Assembly: GCA_037903355.1 (NCBI GenBank)
Contig: JBAJFE010000005.1
Span: 3,782,001-3,846,000 of the forward strand
Direction of reading: 5' to 3'
Length of the DNA: 64,000 nt
Source of the DNA: Trichuris trichiura
Lineage: Eukaryota > Nematoda > Enoplea > Trichinellida > Trichuridae
The position numbers and the translations under genes were made by a program. Below the pieces are notes generated by a model. The model was not told the origin of the DNA. It made no database searches and saw nothing but the letters and a program-made list of their open reading frames with translations. Of the stretch, positions 47,816 through 60,203 are shown in pieces (within the stretch, counting starts at the first letter, position 1; each line of letters opens with the position of its first letter).

Positions 47816-50268
47816 CAGGGATGGGGAATTCTTTTAGTGCCGCGGGCCATACAGAATACTTAAACGAAAAACAGCCTGCTTTATTTGCACGTATATTTAT
47901 GAAGTCACCCCTAATGGGATGTTTGGAACTGCTTTTCCCTGGTGAGGCGTGCGATGTCAGCTCCTTCTGATGACGTTGCTACTCGCAGCTGGTTCACCAG
48001 ATTTGTGTCCGTGAGTCTGGTGCGCAGACGGCTCTTTGCGATGGTAAGTTTTGTAGCAGTAGGTTGTTCCGAACACGGACGCGTATTTCAAAGCATGTCT
48101 CCTCAAAGCGGAAAATTCATCGTTGCTTATGTACCGCTTATAGAACTCAAGCAGCGGGAAGTTGTTGTATTTAGCTTTGAGCTCATCATCGCTTTGCAAC
48201 TGAATGATCTCGTGCTGCAGGTTATCAGGTACATCACCTAGTTCTACATTGAATGGAATAGCGAAGATATTCAGTTGCATCTGTCTACTTTTCACATCGT
48301 TGAATCTTTCTCTAAACGCTTCAAGTAGTTTGGCACATTCACCGGCATACTCTAATGTCGTAGAAGGCTGCTGTCCCTGGAGTGTAGGAAAATGTACCAT
48401 GTTGCCCTTTTCAAGTTGCTGTTTCCACAGCCTTAATTTAGCTTCAAATGCTTTCACATTTGATACGAGTGAGCTGAGAAGCTGGTTCGGACCCTGCAGC
48501 TTGATATTCAGTTTCGACAGGTACTTGACAATGTCTACCATGAAAGCCAGGTCACATAGCCACTTTCTGTCACTTAGTTCTCTGACAGGTTTGCTTTTGG
48601 CCTCCATGAACTGCTTAACTTCATCGCGCAGTTGGTAAAACCTCGTTAGCATATTCCCGCGACTCAGCCAGCGAACTTCACAATGATAAACGAGATCACC
48701 ATATTCGGAGGAAAGTTCATTCAAAAAATCTTTAAACAGGCGGTTATTATGCCCTTTGCTCTTGATACAGTTTACGCACGACACGACTACTGACATCACA
48801 TTGTTGAAACGCAGCGACCGTGCGCAGAGACTCTGTTGATGTATGATACAATGGCATACTATCAAATCGTTCGGATCAAGACCGAGATTACTCATTTCCT
48901 TTTTAACAAATGCAACTAGGCCTTTTTGCAAGCCAACCATAGCTGGAGCGCCGTCCGTAGTCAGACCACTTAATTTTTCAAACTTTAACCCGAATCGTTC
49001 CATTGATAAAACGAGTTTCTCAAATATGTCCTCACCCCTTGTAGTGCTATGCATGGCTTCCAGTGATAACAGTTCTTCTCGAGTCTCAAACTCTGCAGTT
49101 ATTCCGCGAAGGAAAATGGCCAGTTGAGCGGTATTTGTTATGTCCGTAGTCTCGTCACAAGCCAGGGAAAAAAATTCAAAGTTACCTGCAGTACGCTTCA
49201 ACGTTTTTTCAATGTCGTCTGCTAAGTCAGTGATCCGGTCTGAAACAGTTCTTCGAGATAAGCTAACACTTTCGAAAAGTTTTTCACTGGCTGGTGCTAG
49301 TAACTTCGCAGCTGCCACCCATGCACTCTTTCACAAATTCACCATCTGCATGGGGCTTCAACTTCTTTGCGATCATTTCGCTCACTACGTAACTCGTTTG
49401 AAGAACGCTGTACGCGTCGCAGTGTGGCCTGGTGAAAGCGGCTTGTTGCGACTCCAAATTCCGTTGAAGCGCCCTGATTCTATCCAGACGCTCTTGGCCT
49501 TTTAATTCCATCAATTTTCCATGTTTTGTGCTGCAATGGCGTTCCAGATTAGCTTTTTTCATAACAGCTACTGAGTCGCCACAAACAAGGCAAACGGGCT
49601 TGCCCTTAAGCTCCATGAAAAAATAGTCATTCGTCCATTTCTTTTGGAAAATTCGACACTCCGTATCAACTTTTCTTTTCTTTGAACTGGCCATTTGTAG
49701 CGTTGGGTGAGCGCGAACACTAGCTTGCGATAAGCTGCACGAAACTTCAGGTTTCCATATAACTTTATGGGAAACTCAGAGCAAAAAGGCAGAATTTTGA
49801 GCTAATTCTGCAACCCAGTTGTCAAGAACATAATCGCAACTACGAACTTCGAAGACGTAAAGGACAGGCGGCCGGCGCAACCGACGAGAACGATGCCAGT
49901 GACTACTGAGAGCAAAAAAAGCAGAAGTGCTCTAGCAAGCTGGACAGTCGTTATCTCGAACAAAGCAATGGTCCACGCTACTTACGCGCGCACACACACT
50001 ATAGTGGCGCCTACTGCTTGTCACCGAGGACTAACAATGTCGGTTTGTCGACAGAGAGCTGTCAGCAACGCAGTCTTCTTAGCCAGCCTGACGCTCCCAG
50101 CTTGTTACGCAAGATTTATATTCTTACTAGGATTCACATACAATACGTTTATCGCATAAAGAAAAATAACCTCCCACAATCACATTTCACTGAGTCTCGC
50201 ATTTATGTGTGGTTGCCTGACCACGTGGGCGGAAGATGGTCTCGCGGGACAGACGCTTCCCACCCCTG
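47816..50268 (-). mobile_element. hAT-superfamily DNA transposon
   Basis: Bounded by short imperfect terminal inverted repeats. The left end begins CAGGGATGGGGAA and the right end, read inward, CAGGGGTGGGAA. Each is followed by CCGCGGGCCAT- or CCGCGAGACCAT-like sequence, the usual style of hAT ends. It is 2.45 kb long and encodes a BED-finger transposase on the - strand. The flanking octamers (TTAAAAAA on the left, AGATAAAT on the right) do not match, so the expected 8-bp target duplication is absent. Loss or rearrangement on one side is likely. Confidence 0.75.
47940..49694 (-). pseudogene. hAT transposase (ZBED/GTF2IRD2-like), frameshifted
   Basis: The 5' part (49694-49284) encodes a BED-type zinc finger (CLVCGDSVAVMKKANLERH...H). 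The main part (to 47957) carries the RNase-H-like core, with FFSLACDETTDITNTAQLAI, LTTDGAPAMVG and HCIIHQQSLCA, and a conserved CEVRWLSRGNML. Two lesions split it. At about 49312 the GGG run is one base too long, and deleting one G joins the parts cleanly (KECM to AAAKLL). At about 48035 the frame changes, and the expected C-terminal hAT dimerisation segment (RLRTRLTDTNLVNQLR) continues in another frame. The codons are otherwise intact over about 580 residues, which suggests recent inactivation. Confidence 0.85.
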
Positions 50269-50276
50269 AGATAAAT

Positions 50277-50620
50277 TATCTGTCAGATCGTCTGTTTCAT
50301 GACGATAGTTACCATCTTTATTTCGTTGGTATAGGCAAAAAATAATGGCCAGATGAAGTATCACATCTCTGTCAAGAGTCTCTGACATAGCGAAGCACGG
50401 TTGAGCTACCGGCGGAGCCATCGCGATCAGCAGGTAAACCCATTCAATATTGTTCTTGGTGCTTTCATCATAGCAGTTACAGATTCCTTGAATCTTTATT
50501 CCAGCTTTATAAATCACCAAGAGTCCGTCTTGATGTGTAAGCATTGGTGGGACTCGGAAAACTGTTGATCTATGAGAAATCGTTCACGAACGCCTGGTAA
50601 AACTCTTCTGAACTCGAGAG
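50277..50620 (-). pseudogene. truncated duplicate of the Ig/TSP gene at 57.9-60.2 kb
   Basis: The - strand reads STVFRV..M then DGLLVIYKAG, GICNCYDESTKNN and LIAMAPPVAQP, closely parallel to exon 2 of the intact gene (59649-58999). The match stops at the hAT insertion (DNLS|), with nothing equivalent beyond it. Upstream, the start of exon 2 (EFYQAF) is one frame off. The exon 1 region is missing: sequence jumps to the promoter-side block shared with 60.40-60.56 kb. It is a dead copy. Confidence 0.8.
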
Positions 50621-50775
50621 CTTAATGGATTTGTTCATTCAAATATAACGACTTCTCAAGGATTCCTTTTCCTGCAAAGCATCTGCTTGAGAGAAGTTGT
50701 ATTTATAGTAGTTTTGTAGGTGCTAGTAAAGATGATTTTCAGGTAGTATCTGTTGGCCAAAAAACTCAATCTGTA
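50620..50775. repeat. duplicated upstream flank (partner 60.40-60.56 kb)
   Basis: TTTGTTCATTCAAATATAACG, GAGAAGTTGT, GTTTTGTAGGT and AAAGATGATTTTCAGGTAGT occur in the same order here and at 60402-60560. This shows that the duplicated unit extended past the 5' end of the gene. Confidence 0.7.
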
Positions 50776-51299
50776 ACTTCATGCAACAAATAGCGTGTTT
50801 CTCTTACTATAAGGCTGTGTTTAATATTTATTTTTGTTTTAAAAACATGGCAGGGTTTATTTTCCCTTGATGTCTTGTATTTTCAGGTATGACACTCTGC
50901 ACTAGTTCATTTACTTATGTGCAGAAGCTTATAAGAAGCGTAGGGAAGAAAAATATCGAAACATTAGAGGAGGAAGAACCATAAATGTAAGGCTAAAAAA
51001 TGTAAATAGCTACGTTTATTCGAACACAGTCATGCCATCATTTTCTGGGACGTCTTCATAAGTCTCTAAATTCTGAATTCTGGCCTGAATTTCATGGGAC
51101 TCCATTTCTTGCAGGACCATTGAGCCCAGCCTCTCATGTCTTGCAATTGAGCTTTCCTTGAACGAGTATTTCTCGTCCAAGTAGCCTGCTCGTAGAGCAT
51201 TGGCAACAAAGGTGTCTGATTTGGGTCATTGCGGATTTTTCCCCCGGAAATGGAGGTGGCAACTTCAAAAGAAGTCAAGTGGAGAAGCAACAATGGAAC

Positions 51300-51370
51300 A
51301 ATTGGTTTGCCGGCCATGGTCTCCTGCCCTAGCCTAAGTCTAAGCCTAAACATATGGTTTATGGGTCAAC
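51300..51370 (+). repeat. dispersed repeat, short fragment (copy 3)
   Basis: Contains CCGGCCATGGTCTCCTGCC and CCTAGCCTAAGTCTAAGCC followed by TAAACATATGGTTTATG, matching only the centre of the copies at 35.0 and 40.6 kb. Confidence 0.55.
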
Positions 51371-51555
51371 AACCTTTTGCATGTGCCACTGATGCTCCAT
51401 GGTGCTCATCGTTCCACTTCATTGCGCATTACCCATTGATATTGCCTCTTGCACTTTCAAGGGGAAGAGATCCGAAAAGATGCTCTGATTTTGTTCCATG
51501 AATTCTTCACCCAAGTCAAAACTTCTTGCAACCTGGTCCTCATAAAACTTCCAGG

Positions 51556-52563
51556 CTAATTTTTCAATATTTTATTTTCAATATAGTAATTGATTTCACT
51601 GCGCAAATTGTCTTTGAATGGCTTGTTTATTCTGGAGGTAGGCAGTCATTCCTGCAGGAATCATTACCTGATCTATTCTTCTCTCTGAAAGAAAGTTTTT
51701 CATCTCTTCAGAGCGGTGAATGCTGGCTGAATCCCAGGCTATCATTCCTCTTTGGCTACCTCACAAATCAAGTGGCAGCACTAAATCGACCCACTTTCAT
51801 ATGATTGACGGAGTGCCCAGGTTTCTTGGGCTTGAAGAGCATAAATACCTGAAACTCGTTCAATTTTGTTTTTCTTTCCCTTTGTAATGGTTAGAGGAGG
51901 GACTTCCTTTCCGTCCATACGAATTGCCAGAATGCAGGTGACGCGCGCACTTTCATAACCAGTAGAAGGAATGCAGATTAACGGGGCTCCTCTACCGTCA
52001 ATTGTTGTTTGAAATTTTTTACCCATAAACACTGCAGTTTCATCCATAACAATCATGTTAGACAGTTGGTATTTAGAAAAATCGATTCTGTCGATAAAGG
52101 ACTTGGATGCGAATTCACGTTTAATAACTTCGTTGTCTTCAAGTTTGAACAATGTTGTCGATCTCCTTAGTGACAGTTTATGTCGCTGAAGGAAGCTATC
52201 CAGCCAGTGCTGTGGCGCTTTGAATTTTCCTGTGGATGTATCTACGCGTGATGCCATTGCAAGGGCAGATGCCTGAACGTCAGACCTGCGCACAATGAAA
52301 GTCTGTGTTCTCCTGTCAGCAATCCATTCACAAATGATGTCCTCAAGCTCACGAAACAATAGCTGCCGCCCTTGTCCACACTTACGCTTCTTTTCATTTC
52401 CCTTGTCCATATTTTCACGGAGTTTACCGTACTGTGCTCGCCATTTTCGAACCATTCGGAGGTCGAGCTTCTCTTTGCGCAAAGCCGTCAGATTTTTGCC
52501 ATGAGAATCCCCTACGATTGCTTTCTTGTACTCGACGCTATAATTCTTCCTTTCCGCAGGCAT
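51556..52563 (-). pseudogene. pogo/Tigger-type transposase, decayed
   Basis: Starts MPAERKNYSVEYKKAIVG, a CENP-B-like helix-turn-helix, and continues through the second DNA-binding segment (HWLDSFLQRHKLSLRRSTT). The DDE core has the first aspartate in NMIVMDETAVFMG and, after frame breaks near 51.76-51.80 kb, the second in MIAWDSASIHRSEEMK. Then MIPAGMTAYLQ is followed almost directly by NKPFKDNLR in a shifted frame, so the intervening LD.. segment holding the third catalytic aspartate is deleted. It is non-functional. TIRs for this copy were not located. Confidence 0.8.
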
Positions 52564-53354
52564 CTTGCCTGAGAGTGAAAACGTTAATTCCTTTTGCAGA
52601 CAAGATTGCACTTTTACACCAACCCGTTGCACACAAAATTGCAAAAATCACTAAGACAGTTCGCTCAGACGCACTGCGTGAAAGATCACTACAAACGCAG
52701 ATGTACCAAAGCACTTTATTTACAAGCAAACTCTACAGTACAGTAATTTAACCATACGCAAACTGTATATTTTAAAATACGATACGCCCGTTACATTTTC
52801 CAACGGATTTGCTAAATATGCCTCTGTGGAGGACGATCGCAACTGGGGCTTATTTTCAGGGTAGGGGTCCTATTATAGGGGAAACACAGTATTACCAGCA
52901 GTTGTTCCATTTGAGCGGCAAAAGTACACCAGCAGCAAAATCACTTATAAAAAAGTCTATTATCAGAGCTTCCTTAAAGCTGCTTTTGCACTTCGCGAAA
53001 TACAAAATTTGAAAGACATCAAGTCACATTCTTCTCCGCCTTGTCTTGAGCAAAAAATTTCTTTTCAGGATTATCTGTTGGACTAAAGCAATCTAAGGAC
53101 AGCCAAACAGCAACTGTCCACGTAAGACCCTCTAGCATAAAGTTCAATTGGGAAGTTAATTTTCAATCGACAAAAACAACAGTAAGTGATTAAAATTTAA
53201 CAAAGTGATTGACGAGATCTGTTCCAGAAAAATTGACAAACAAAGTGAAAGCAGCTCCTTCAACAAGCCCGACATCGTAGACTGAATATCTTTAGCATGG
53301 CAGGCCAGTTTATTGTTCCTCCGGCGCAATTCCCTTAACAGAGACTTTTAAATA

Positions 53355-54557
53355 CAGTGAAACCTCCCTAATCCGAACACGTCGGGGCGGGGGTAGTTCG
53401 GATTATAGAAGAATTCGGATTATGGAGGAGGCTTACAGTAGGCCACAGATAAGCAGGTAATGCAATTTTAGATGCATTTTCCTGGTGTCTACAGCGCGAT
53501 GTCAGCCTCTGCAAGCGGTGAATAACTTAACGAGGGCAGCAAATTCCGTCTGATTCAGGAAAACGATTGACCAGCAGAAACCAGTTTCTTATAAGATGTG
53601 GACGCTGTACCGCGAAGCGGCACGGGAAATAGTTCCCGTGTACTTATTTTCCCATATTCGTAGTTGCTAGGCAGTTCTGATGGCTCAAAAAAAATTGAGT
53701 TAGCAGGCTGATTATTGTGTGATTTCTGGGCTATTGTAACCTTCCTTTACTGGGTTGCGCACAGGTATGCATCCCTCCTTCCACTGTGTAGAATAAGCCC
53801 ACGAAGTCTAAATTTATTTTATGTAGTCAGTTAATAGTGTCTGCTTCAACAGGCTTTGACGTTTGCTAACGGCTAAGTCACGAACGCTTTTTAAGCATAA
53901 AAGGCGCCGTCCATTACATTCTTCCTGTTCTTCGGCCGGTCACTCCCCTCTTCAATGCTTTGATTATCTTTACCTTCTCTATCGTGAACGTAATGTGCTT
54001 CCTTTTATACATTTGGACAACTGCAAAACCGTATAACACACCAGAACACAGTGATATTGATTCCCGTATTGCTCTCCTTATATACGGTTTGTTCCCGTAT
54101 AATGTGGTGGTAATCCTACTTTCAGATAACTGGTAGCCCTACCTTCACATAACACGATTCTATTTTTGTGCACATCCTGCAATTAGATTGACAGCCGTCC
54201 CGCGGCGTATTCATATACATATGACAAGCTCTGTCCGATGTCAATATTGACTGCTATGTTGCATATTTCTGTTTATTTGTGGAAGCCTATGTCACGAGGT
54301 GAATTGTTGCAGCCAGCCTAATGGTCCAGATTAGCTTGCCAAAGCCGTGGCTGGACTGTGCCTATGTTAGCATATACCGGAAGGACTATTGGCTAGTTGT
54401 TTGCTGCCCTCATAGCCGTTTCCACCTAATGACTGTGCGTTTCGCACAAGTAGCCTAATTATCTTTATTGTGTACTGTCGTTCTATTGTTCTCTTCCACG
54501 AATTCGGATTAGAGAGGGATTCGGATTAGAGAGATTCGGATTAGGGAGGTTTCACTG
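53355..54557. mobile_element. pogo-type MITE, copy 1
   Basis: Begins CAGTGAAACCTCCCTAATCC and ends with the reverse complement, GATTAGGGAGGTTTCACTG. It is flanked by TA on each side (53353-53354 and 54558-54559), as expected for Tc1/mariner/pogo elements. GGATTAGAGAG sub-repeats lie near the right end. No transposase is encoded. The interior matches the shorter copy at 61318-62013 in the opposite orientation. Confidence 0.85.
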
Positions 54558-54564
54558 TAATGGA

Positions 54565-55495
54565 AAATTAACCACAGCTACAGAAAGAAATCCCTACCTG
54601 CACATTACCGTAAACTCATCAAAGCTGCGCTCAGCGGACGAAAACAATTTTTAAAAAATTACCATTCAGTGAAGACGTGAATGAAAAACCATTTTATAAC
54701 GATTTAAACATTTAGTAGGTGCTACCAACAATGGTATTAGGAGAGAAAAAGAAGAAAACTAAAATTTTAAGCTATTAGTGGTCATACAAAAAATTCAAAT
54801 AATTATTGGTGGAAAGAACACGTTCATTTCGAGACGTACAAGCGAGAAACTCGCTACGGCGACAATGACTTATTGCTGGCACCAAGATAAAACAAAAAAC
54901 AAAAGGATTGCATTACGTATAGACTTGTCAACGACACCGATTAAAGAGAATGTCACTCTTTCAACAAAGTATCGAAAGAACGTGCATATCTCTTTTAAAT
55001 TAAGAACAATTTGACGGGATTCAGTGGGCTCAAACGGAAGCGGCGGCAACCAGCGTTCATATTGATAGGACAAAGCGAAAGAACAAAAGATAAAGGAGGA
55101 AAGAAACAATAGCGACTTACAAGCATCATAGGCAGTGCTTAGATGACGCAAACAATAGAATATAGTATGTACCAATGCGACTGACCACATCCCATTGGTA
55201 TATCGTCATATTATAGCAAATAATGACTAAGGACCATCGACTCGATTGAACAGTGTCTACGACGTCAGTAAATGAAACAACAAAATATGATCACGTTTTT
55301 CAATCGCTAATCAATGACAAGCTAAAACACAACGGTGACTGCAAAAAGGACTGACACTTTCTCCTTCTTTGTCTCACTACCATTGATAAAGCGCCCGCGC
55401 GTCTTTCTTCAATGAAACATCGTTGACATATAAGGACAAGCGGAAAGTGGGAATGTGTTTGAATGAAAAAATGCCAATGATAAATAGTGACAGCC
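54565..55495 (+). repeat. 0.9-kb segment duplicated at 62.64-63.55 kb (copy A)
   Basis: From AATCCCTACCTGCACATTACC onward it parallels 62647 and following. Between about 54.82 and 55.47 kb only scattered differences are seen (a few per 100 bp or fewer), while the first 200 bp are clearly more diverged. It contains a - strand frame of 106 residues (55190-54870) that is open in both copies. I do not recognise its product. Confidence 0.85.
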
Positions 55496-56050
55496 GCTTG
55501 TTCATCCATCAGGTGCTGTTCCAGCTGTAACTATGCGGTGAAAGAGAGGGAGAAAGAGAGAGGGAGCAGAACTCTCAGTAGCTGAGCATATAGTTGTTAC
55601 TGATAGTGGTAATGCAACATTATCATCGAACTTCAAGAGACTGTGATTTTCTGTCCGTCGCGGCGTCAGACAGACGAGCGTAACGCGACGTGTTCGCCGA
55701 TAATAACCAATGAGGATCAAGTCTTTCGTTCTTCTGCTGAAACGTTGAACAGTTTACGTCTCCATTCGCTTCGTACTTGTGAAAAGTAGAAGGCGGCGTT
55801 ACTTAGGCGTTGGCATTTGAAATGGGATGAAAGTATTACTTCAGAGCACTGTGCCTCATTGCTACGTACGTAACAGCGACGTATCAGGATAGTTTCACCA
55901 CATTTGTTTTCTTTTCATTTCGTCACAATTCGTCCCTACGTGTAGCGTTGTATCACGCTCTCAGTAGCGACTGAAGAAACCATGTTACTAATGAAGAAAA
56001 CGTTTCCTTACCAAAGGACTTTTTCAACTTTTTCTTAGTGCATTCTGCGA
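55496..56050. other. no feature recognised
   Basis: Includes a GAGAGGGAGAAAGAGAGAGGGAG purine-rich patch near 55540. No gene is supported. Confidence 0.4.
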
Positions 56051-56059
56051 ATGATTTAT

Positions 56060-57220
56060 GATGACGAGAAACTACAATGCCGGAGTTAAGTTGGAAGTTG
56101 TCAACATGACAAGCGAAAGCAACCACTCTGAAGATGGTGATGTCTTGAAGGAATTTGGAAGACGTGCTGAAGAGTATGCTTAAAAGATAACATACAAAGC
56201 GCTCATACATCACGGATTGGCTAGAATTAGAAACAGTTAGCAGAATGGGTACAAGAACAGCGACAAAGCGACTGTACTATCACAAGTACAGGCATGAAAG
56301 ATCAAGTGACGAACTGGGCCCACTACAACCCACATTTATCGAACAGCTTTACCGCCACGGCTGAACGATGTAGCCGTTTTATGAAACGGAAGGACACCTC
56401 ATCCTGAGGCAGAAGATGAAAATTGTACAGAAAATGCCTGTAGATTGTGAGGATAATCTGCGTGACTTCTGGCAGTGGGTTTACACAGATTTTTTTTGAA
56501 GAAGCGTAGCGTGCGATCTTCAAAAAAGCAAACGTCGAAATCACGTTTCGCAGAAGAAAGAAAACCGTACTCCATCTCACGAAATTGTATTTCCAGGCAT
56601 GTCAGAAATCTGACAAGAGGAAATGAGCTTCCATTGGGCAACATCGGCAATATGAATGAGACTCTAAAATTTTTTGGTATGATTGGCAATAGAACCGTGG
56701 ACAGTAAAGCCACAAAGCCTTTTGTAGTAAAGAGCTTTAGCCATAAAACAATTCACTTCACGGTGGTGCTGTAATGCTTAGCTAATGGAATGAAGCTGAA
56801 GCCTGTGGTCATATTTAAAAGGAAAAGGAGGATTCTTCTGCTGGCGCCTTTGTTTACCTTCATGAGAACTGCTGGATGGATGAACAAGGTGTGAGATTGT
56901 GGATTGACAACATGTGGACAAAAACACCTAGGCAAAGAAACAACAGAAGTTTCCTAGTGTGGGACTCATGGTGACGTCACGTAGCAGAAGTAATAAAATC
57001 AGATCTAAAGGAATGCAAAATTAAAACTGCCGTAACCCCTGGTAAGCTTACATCAGTTCTGCAACTGCTTGACGTTTACATTAATTAGCTTTTTAAAGAA
57101 TGCATTTGAGAAGAGTAGAAAGAATGGATGGCGAACGGGCAAAACAGCCACACTGCCGGCGGACAAACGTGAGCACCATCACTCAATTTACTATGCCGAT
57201 TCGTAATAAAAGGTACGCAG
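56060..57220 (+). pseudogene. second pogo-like transposase relic (POGK/jerky style)
   Basis: The + strand reads NYNAGVKLEVV at the start (56.07 kb), an HTH opening. GNMNETLKFFGM then falls at the first catalytic site, where N replaces the usual D. SFSHKTIHFTVVL and MKLKPVVIFKRK follow, then an AGWMN..DCG region, and LLDVYIN..FKECI at the third catalytic site near 57.07 kb. The trailer is EWMANGQNSHTAGG. Several stops and frameshifts are present. It is a different lineage from the 51.6-52.6 kb copy. Confidence 0.7.
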
Positions 57221-57936
57221 CAAAGTAAAGTCAAAAACTGTTATGAAATCTTTCTGAAAGTGCTCCATTTCTACCCTGTCTCACGACAGAGAAGACGATG
57301 GAGTGCCAGGCGGTGACGAAGACTATGCCCACCTGAATGGTTTTGTCTTCGCTGCTGTTAATGTTCTCTGCGTCATGCATCATGTTTATCCGCTTCTACA
57401 ATCTATTCATTTGTGTTTTACATACAACAGCAACAATAAATGTCGAATAAACCTATTCAATGCCATTCATTCTCTTAACTTATGTGGTGCTGTACAACAC
57501 GCACTATTGGGCAGCTGATGGGTTTTCTCATTGAAGTTGAAGCAAGGAAGTTTCGATTGAAAAGATGACTAACATTGACAGTAAACTGACTAATCAGAAT
57601 AGGCCTACAATTGAGCCGTTAGTATCGTCGAAACTGAACCAATCATCATCATCATCATTCATTATCTAGGTCAGCGGTGGTCTATACGCCGTAATATATG
57701 CTACTTCATTCATTCATAGCTGCATTTCACTAAATTCTTCTTACATGAACAGCTGTTAAAGCAAGACTGACCGCGCGTATATACTCGGGTGGATTGTTTA
57801 GCAAAAAAATACAATTATCATTCAATCAATTAATAATGCTGCCAAACTTCACCAAGAAAAAGACATATACTTTATTGGTCAAAACCAGACATGAAACTAT
57901 CAGCATTCAGAAGCTTTTATGTGGACACTTCAACAT

Positions 57937-60203
57937 TTAACAGTCAGCAAAGCATTCTCTTTGTTCTATGTAATAACCTCCTGCGTATGTAAAGATACTC
58001 GAGTTTAAGTGAACTTCTTTGGAATGGTACTGAGAATATTTGGCGTGCAAACTGTCAGAGAAATTCTGGGAATATGTAGTGTAATCAAAGCAAATTGCTA
58101 ATCCATGCTTTCTAAATTTCTCTTCATATTTCTCAGTTCCTTTTGTGGAAATGAGTTTTTCAAAAAAGTATTGATAAGGGCTCTGTAAACAGCTGCAGTT
58201 AGTGATGCCATGTCCTTGACCACAGAATGCGTCAACAAAGATGCTACTCATTAGACGAAATTCAGTCTCCTTAAGCTCCTCTCCATGCTGCAGCAGCAAA
58301 TTAATTCGTTCAAATCCTTCCTCAAACTGATACGTCCTGTTCATCGTGTCATTTGTAACACCAACGTCAAAACCAAAACTTGCACGATTCCTGCTGTAGT
58401 ATGCCTTCGCAAGAAACAAATTCTCTTTGACTGAGTTAATGTCTTCTGGAAGTTTCGCATCTTTTGATTTTGTAGAAAAATAACAATGACCTTCTCTGGT
58501 TTGCCATCCCATATACGGCTTACAAGCATTACAGTGACTCCAGGGTGACCACTAAAATTGACAGAATAGTTTTAACATGGCAACAGCGCGTTGTTCAGTC
58601 GAATGAACGAAAGTGCAAATGATTATAAAAAAAAGATTTCCATCTCTTCTTTAAGGGAAGTCATATTGCTCATGAAAGAACTTTCAGATCAAAAAAGTTT
58701 AAAGTAGAATCACAATTCTTAATACAATTTATCAAAGTGTTTCACAGTACTTAGCCCACATGGTTGTGCCTCATCATTATAAGGCTCATTATGATTGACC
58801 AGCAGAAATTACCGTATGCTACACGGTAAATTTCGACTTAATTTTACCGCAACGCATATGTAGTCTATGTTCATTGAACCGTCACAGAAAGGAAAATAAT
58901 TCTAATCATTGAGATTGCAAGAAAGATTAATTTTTATTGACTATGAGTGATACTTAAAATTATATAAATTTTTGATATGCAACGATATTTGTTCTTACCA
59001 CCATTTTTACTACAAAAGGGTAATCTTCATTCTGGCTTGAATCACGCTGAAGAAGATTGTCTTCCACCTTTCCCAGTGGATACTGAACTGGATTATATGC
59101 AATTTGCCAAGCTTCGTAAGGAAAGACAACCATTTGTTGGCCAAAGTTGATGTAGCTATTTGAATCTCTATTAGTTACGGTAGATCTCATACGGTCAACC
59201 AGAGGAGTGCAAAAAGGATCTCTTGTTTTAGGCTTAAGACAACTATAGTTGTCGTCTTCAGTGTCACTGTTACATACATCTGGAGCGTGTACAGAGCTTT
59301 GGCAGTACTGAGTGGTTAAATGATCTATCGGATAGTCTACCTCATGAGCATAGTTACCATCTGGAAACCGAAGGTATCGGCAAAAAATATTAGTTTGATG
59401 GAAATACGCATCTTTCTCTTCAATCTCTGACATAGTGTAGCATGGCTGAGCTACCGGCGGCGCCATCGCGATCAGCAGGTAAGCCCATTGAATATTGCTC
59501 TGAGTGCTTTCATCATAGCAGTTATAAACCCCTTGAACCTCTAATCCAGCTTTATAAATCACCAAAAGTCCGTCTTGCTGTGCAAACATTGGCTGGACAC
59601 GAAATACAGTTGATCTAAGAGACTGTTTCATGAACGCCTCGTAAAAATCCTAAAAATAGATCTGAATTTTTTTCTGAACAGACGTTTTTTATCTGCTACA
59701 AGAAATGATCACAATAGGTGAACATTCAGTCAGTACGCCTTAAGAGGAAAGCGACAAATTCATACAGATTAAACTGTAAAGTATTATGTACTTACTTTAA
59801 TTTTCTCTTTGATATCTTTATAAGCTCCCGGTTCAAACCATTTCAGGCTATCCCATTTGTCATCCTGTAAAGATGAATATCTCCATCGTTTCATCTTTCC
59901 GTTAAGTAAGCGTTCCTTGTCACAAAGACAGGGAATCTCCACGGCTCTAAAGGGCCAATAGTATAAAACTTTCACTCCATCTGGGCTTTTGTCTTCATCA
60001 TAGATACATTGGGCGTATTGGTGTTCAAAGTATTGTTTGAATTCTTCGTCTTCTACGTCGCTAAGATCGGGAGGTGCCAAATTCTTCTGCGTATATTTGA
60101 TAGCCTTTTCACTTGTCTCGAGTTTTATTGTCTTTCTCCCGTCATCGAATGTGTAGGAAAATGACAACGCTCTGCGCGCAACTATTAGCAGCAAAGTGAA
60201 CAT
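57937..60203 (-). CDS. secreted protein with Ig-like and thrombospondin-type segments
   Basis: Three exons, 60203-59796, 59649-58999 and 58551-57937, all in phase 0, give 557 residues. A hydrophobic leader (MFTLLLIVARRALSFS) suggests secretion. Exon 1 has a Cys-containing domain (IPCLCDKERLL...KRWRYSSL). Exon 2 begins DFYEAF and carries an Ig-like strand pattern, DGLLVIYKAG..VQGVYNCYDES (compare D-x-G-x-Y-x-C) followed by QWAYLLIAM. Exon 3 opens with WSPWSHCNAC, a thrombospondin type-1 style motif, then GWQTREGHCYF, and ends with a Cys-rich region (CGQGHGITNCSC). The order resembles FAM187-like proteins, but this assignment is tentative. A decayed second copy lies at 50277-50620. Position of its intron 2 (447 bp) is clear from the sites. 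Confidence 0.65.

Noticed and set aside
57640..57662. ATC repeat as a possible regulatory site
   Set aside because: Only about five ATC units; an ordinary short simple repeat.
58960..58998. Secreted gene ending at the stop at 58960
   Set aside because: A good donor (GTG|GTAAGA) precedes it, and the next exon starts in phase with WSPWSHC, so the stop is intronic.
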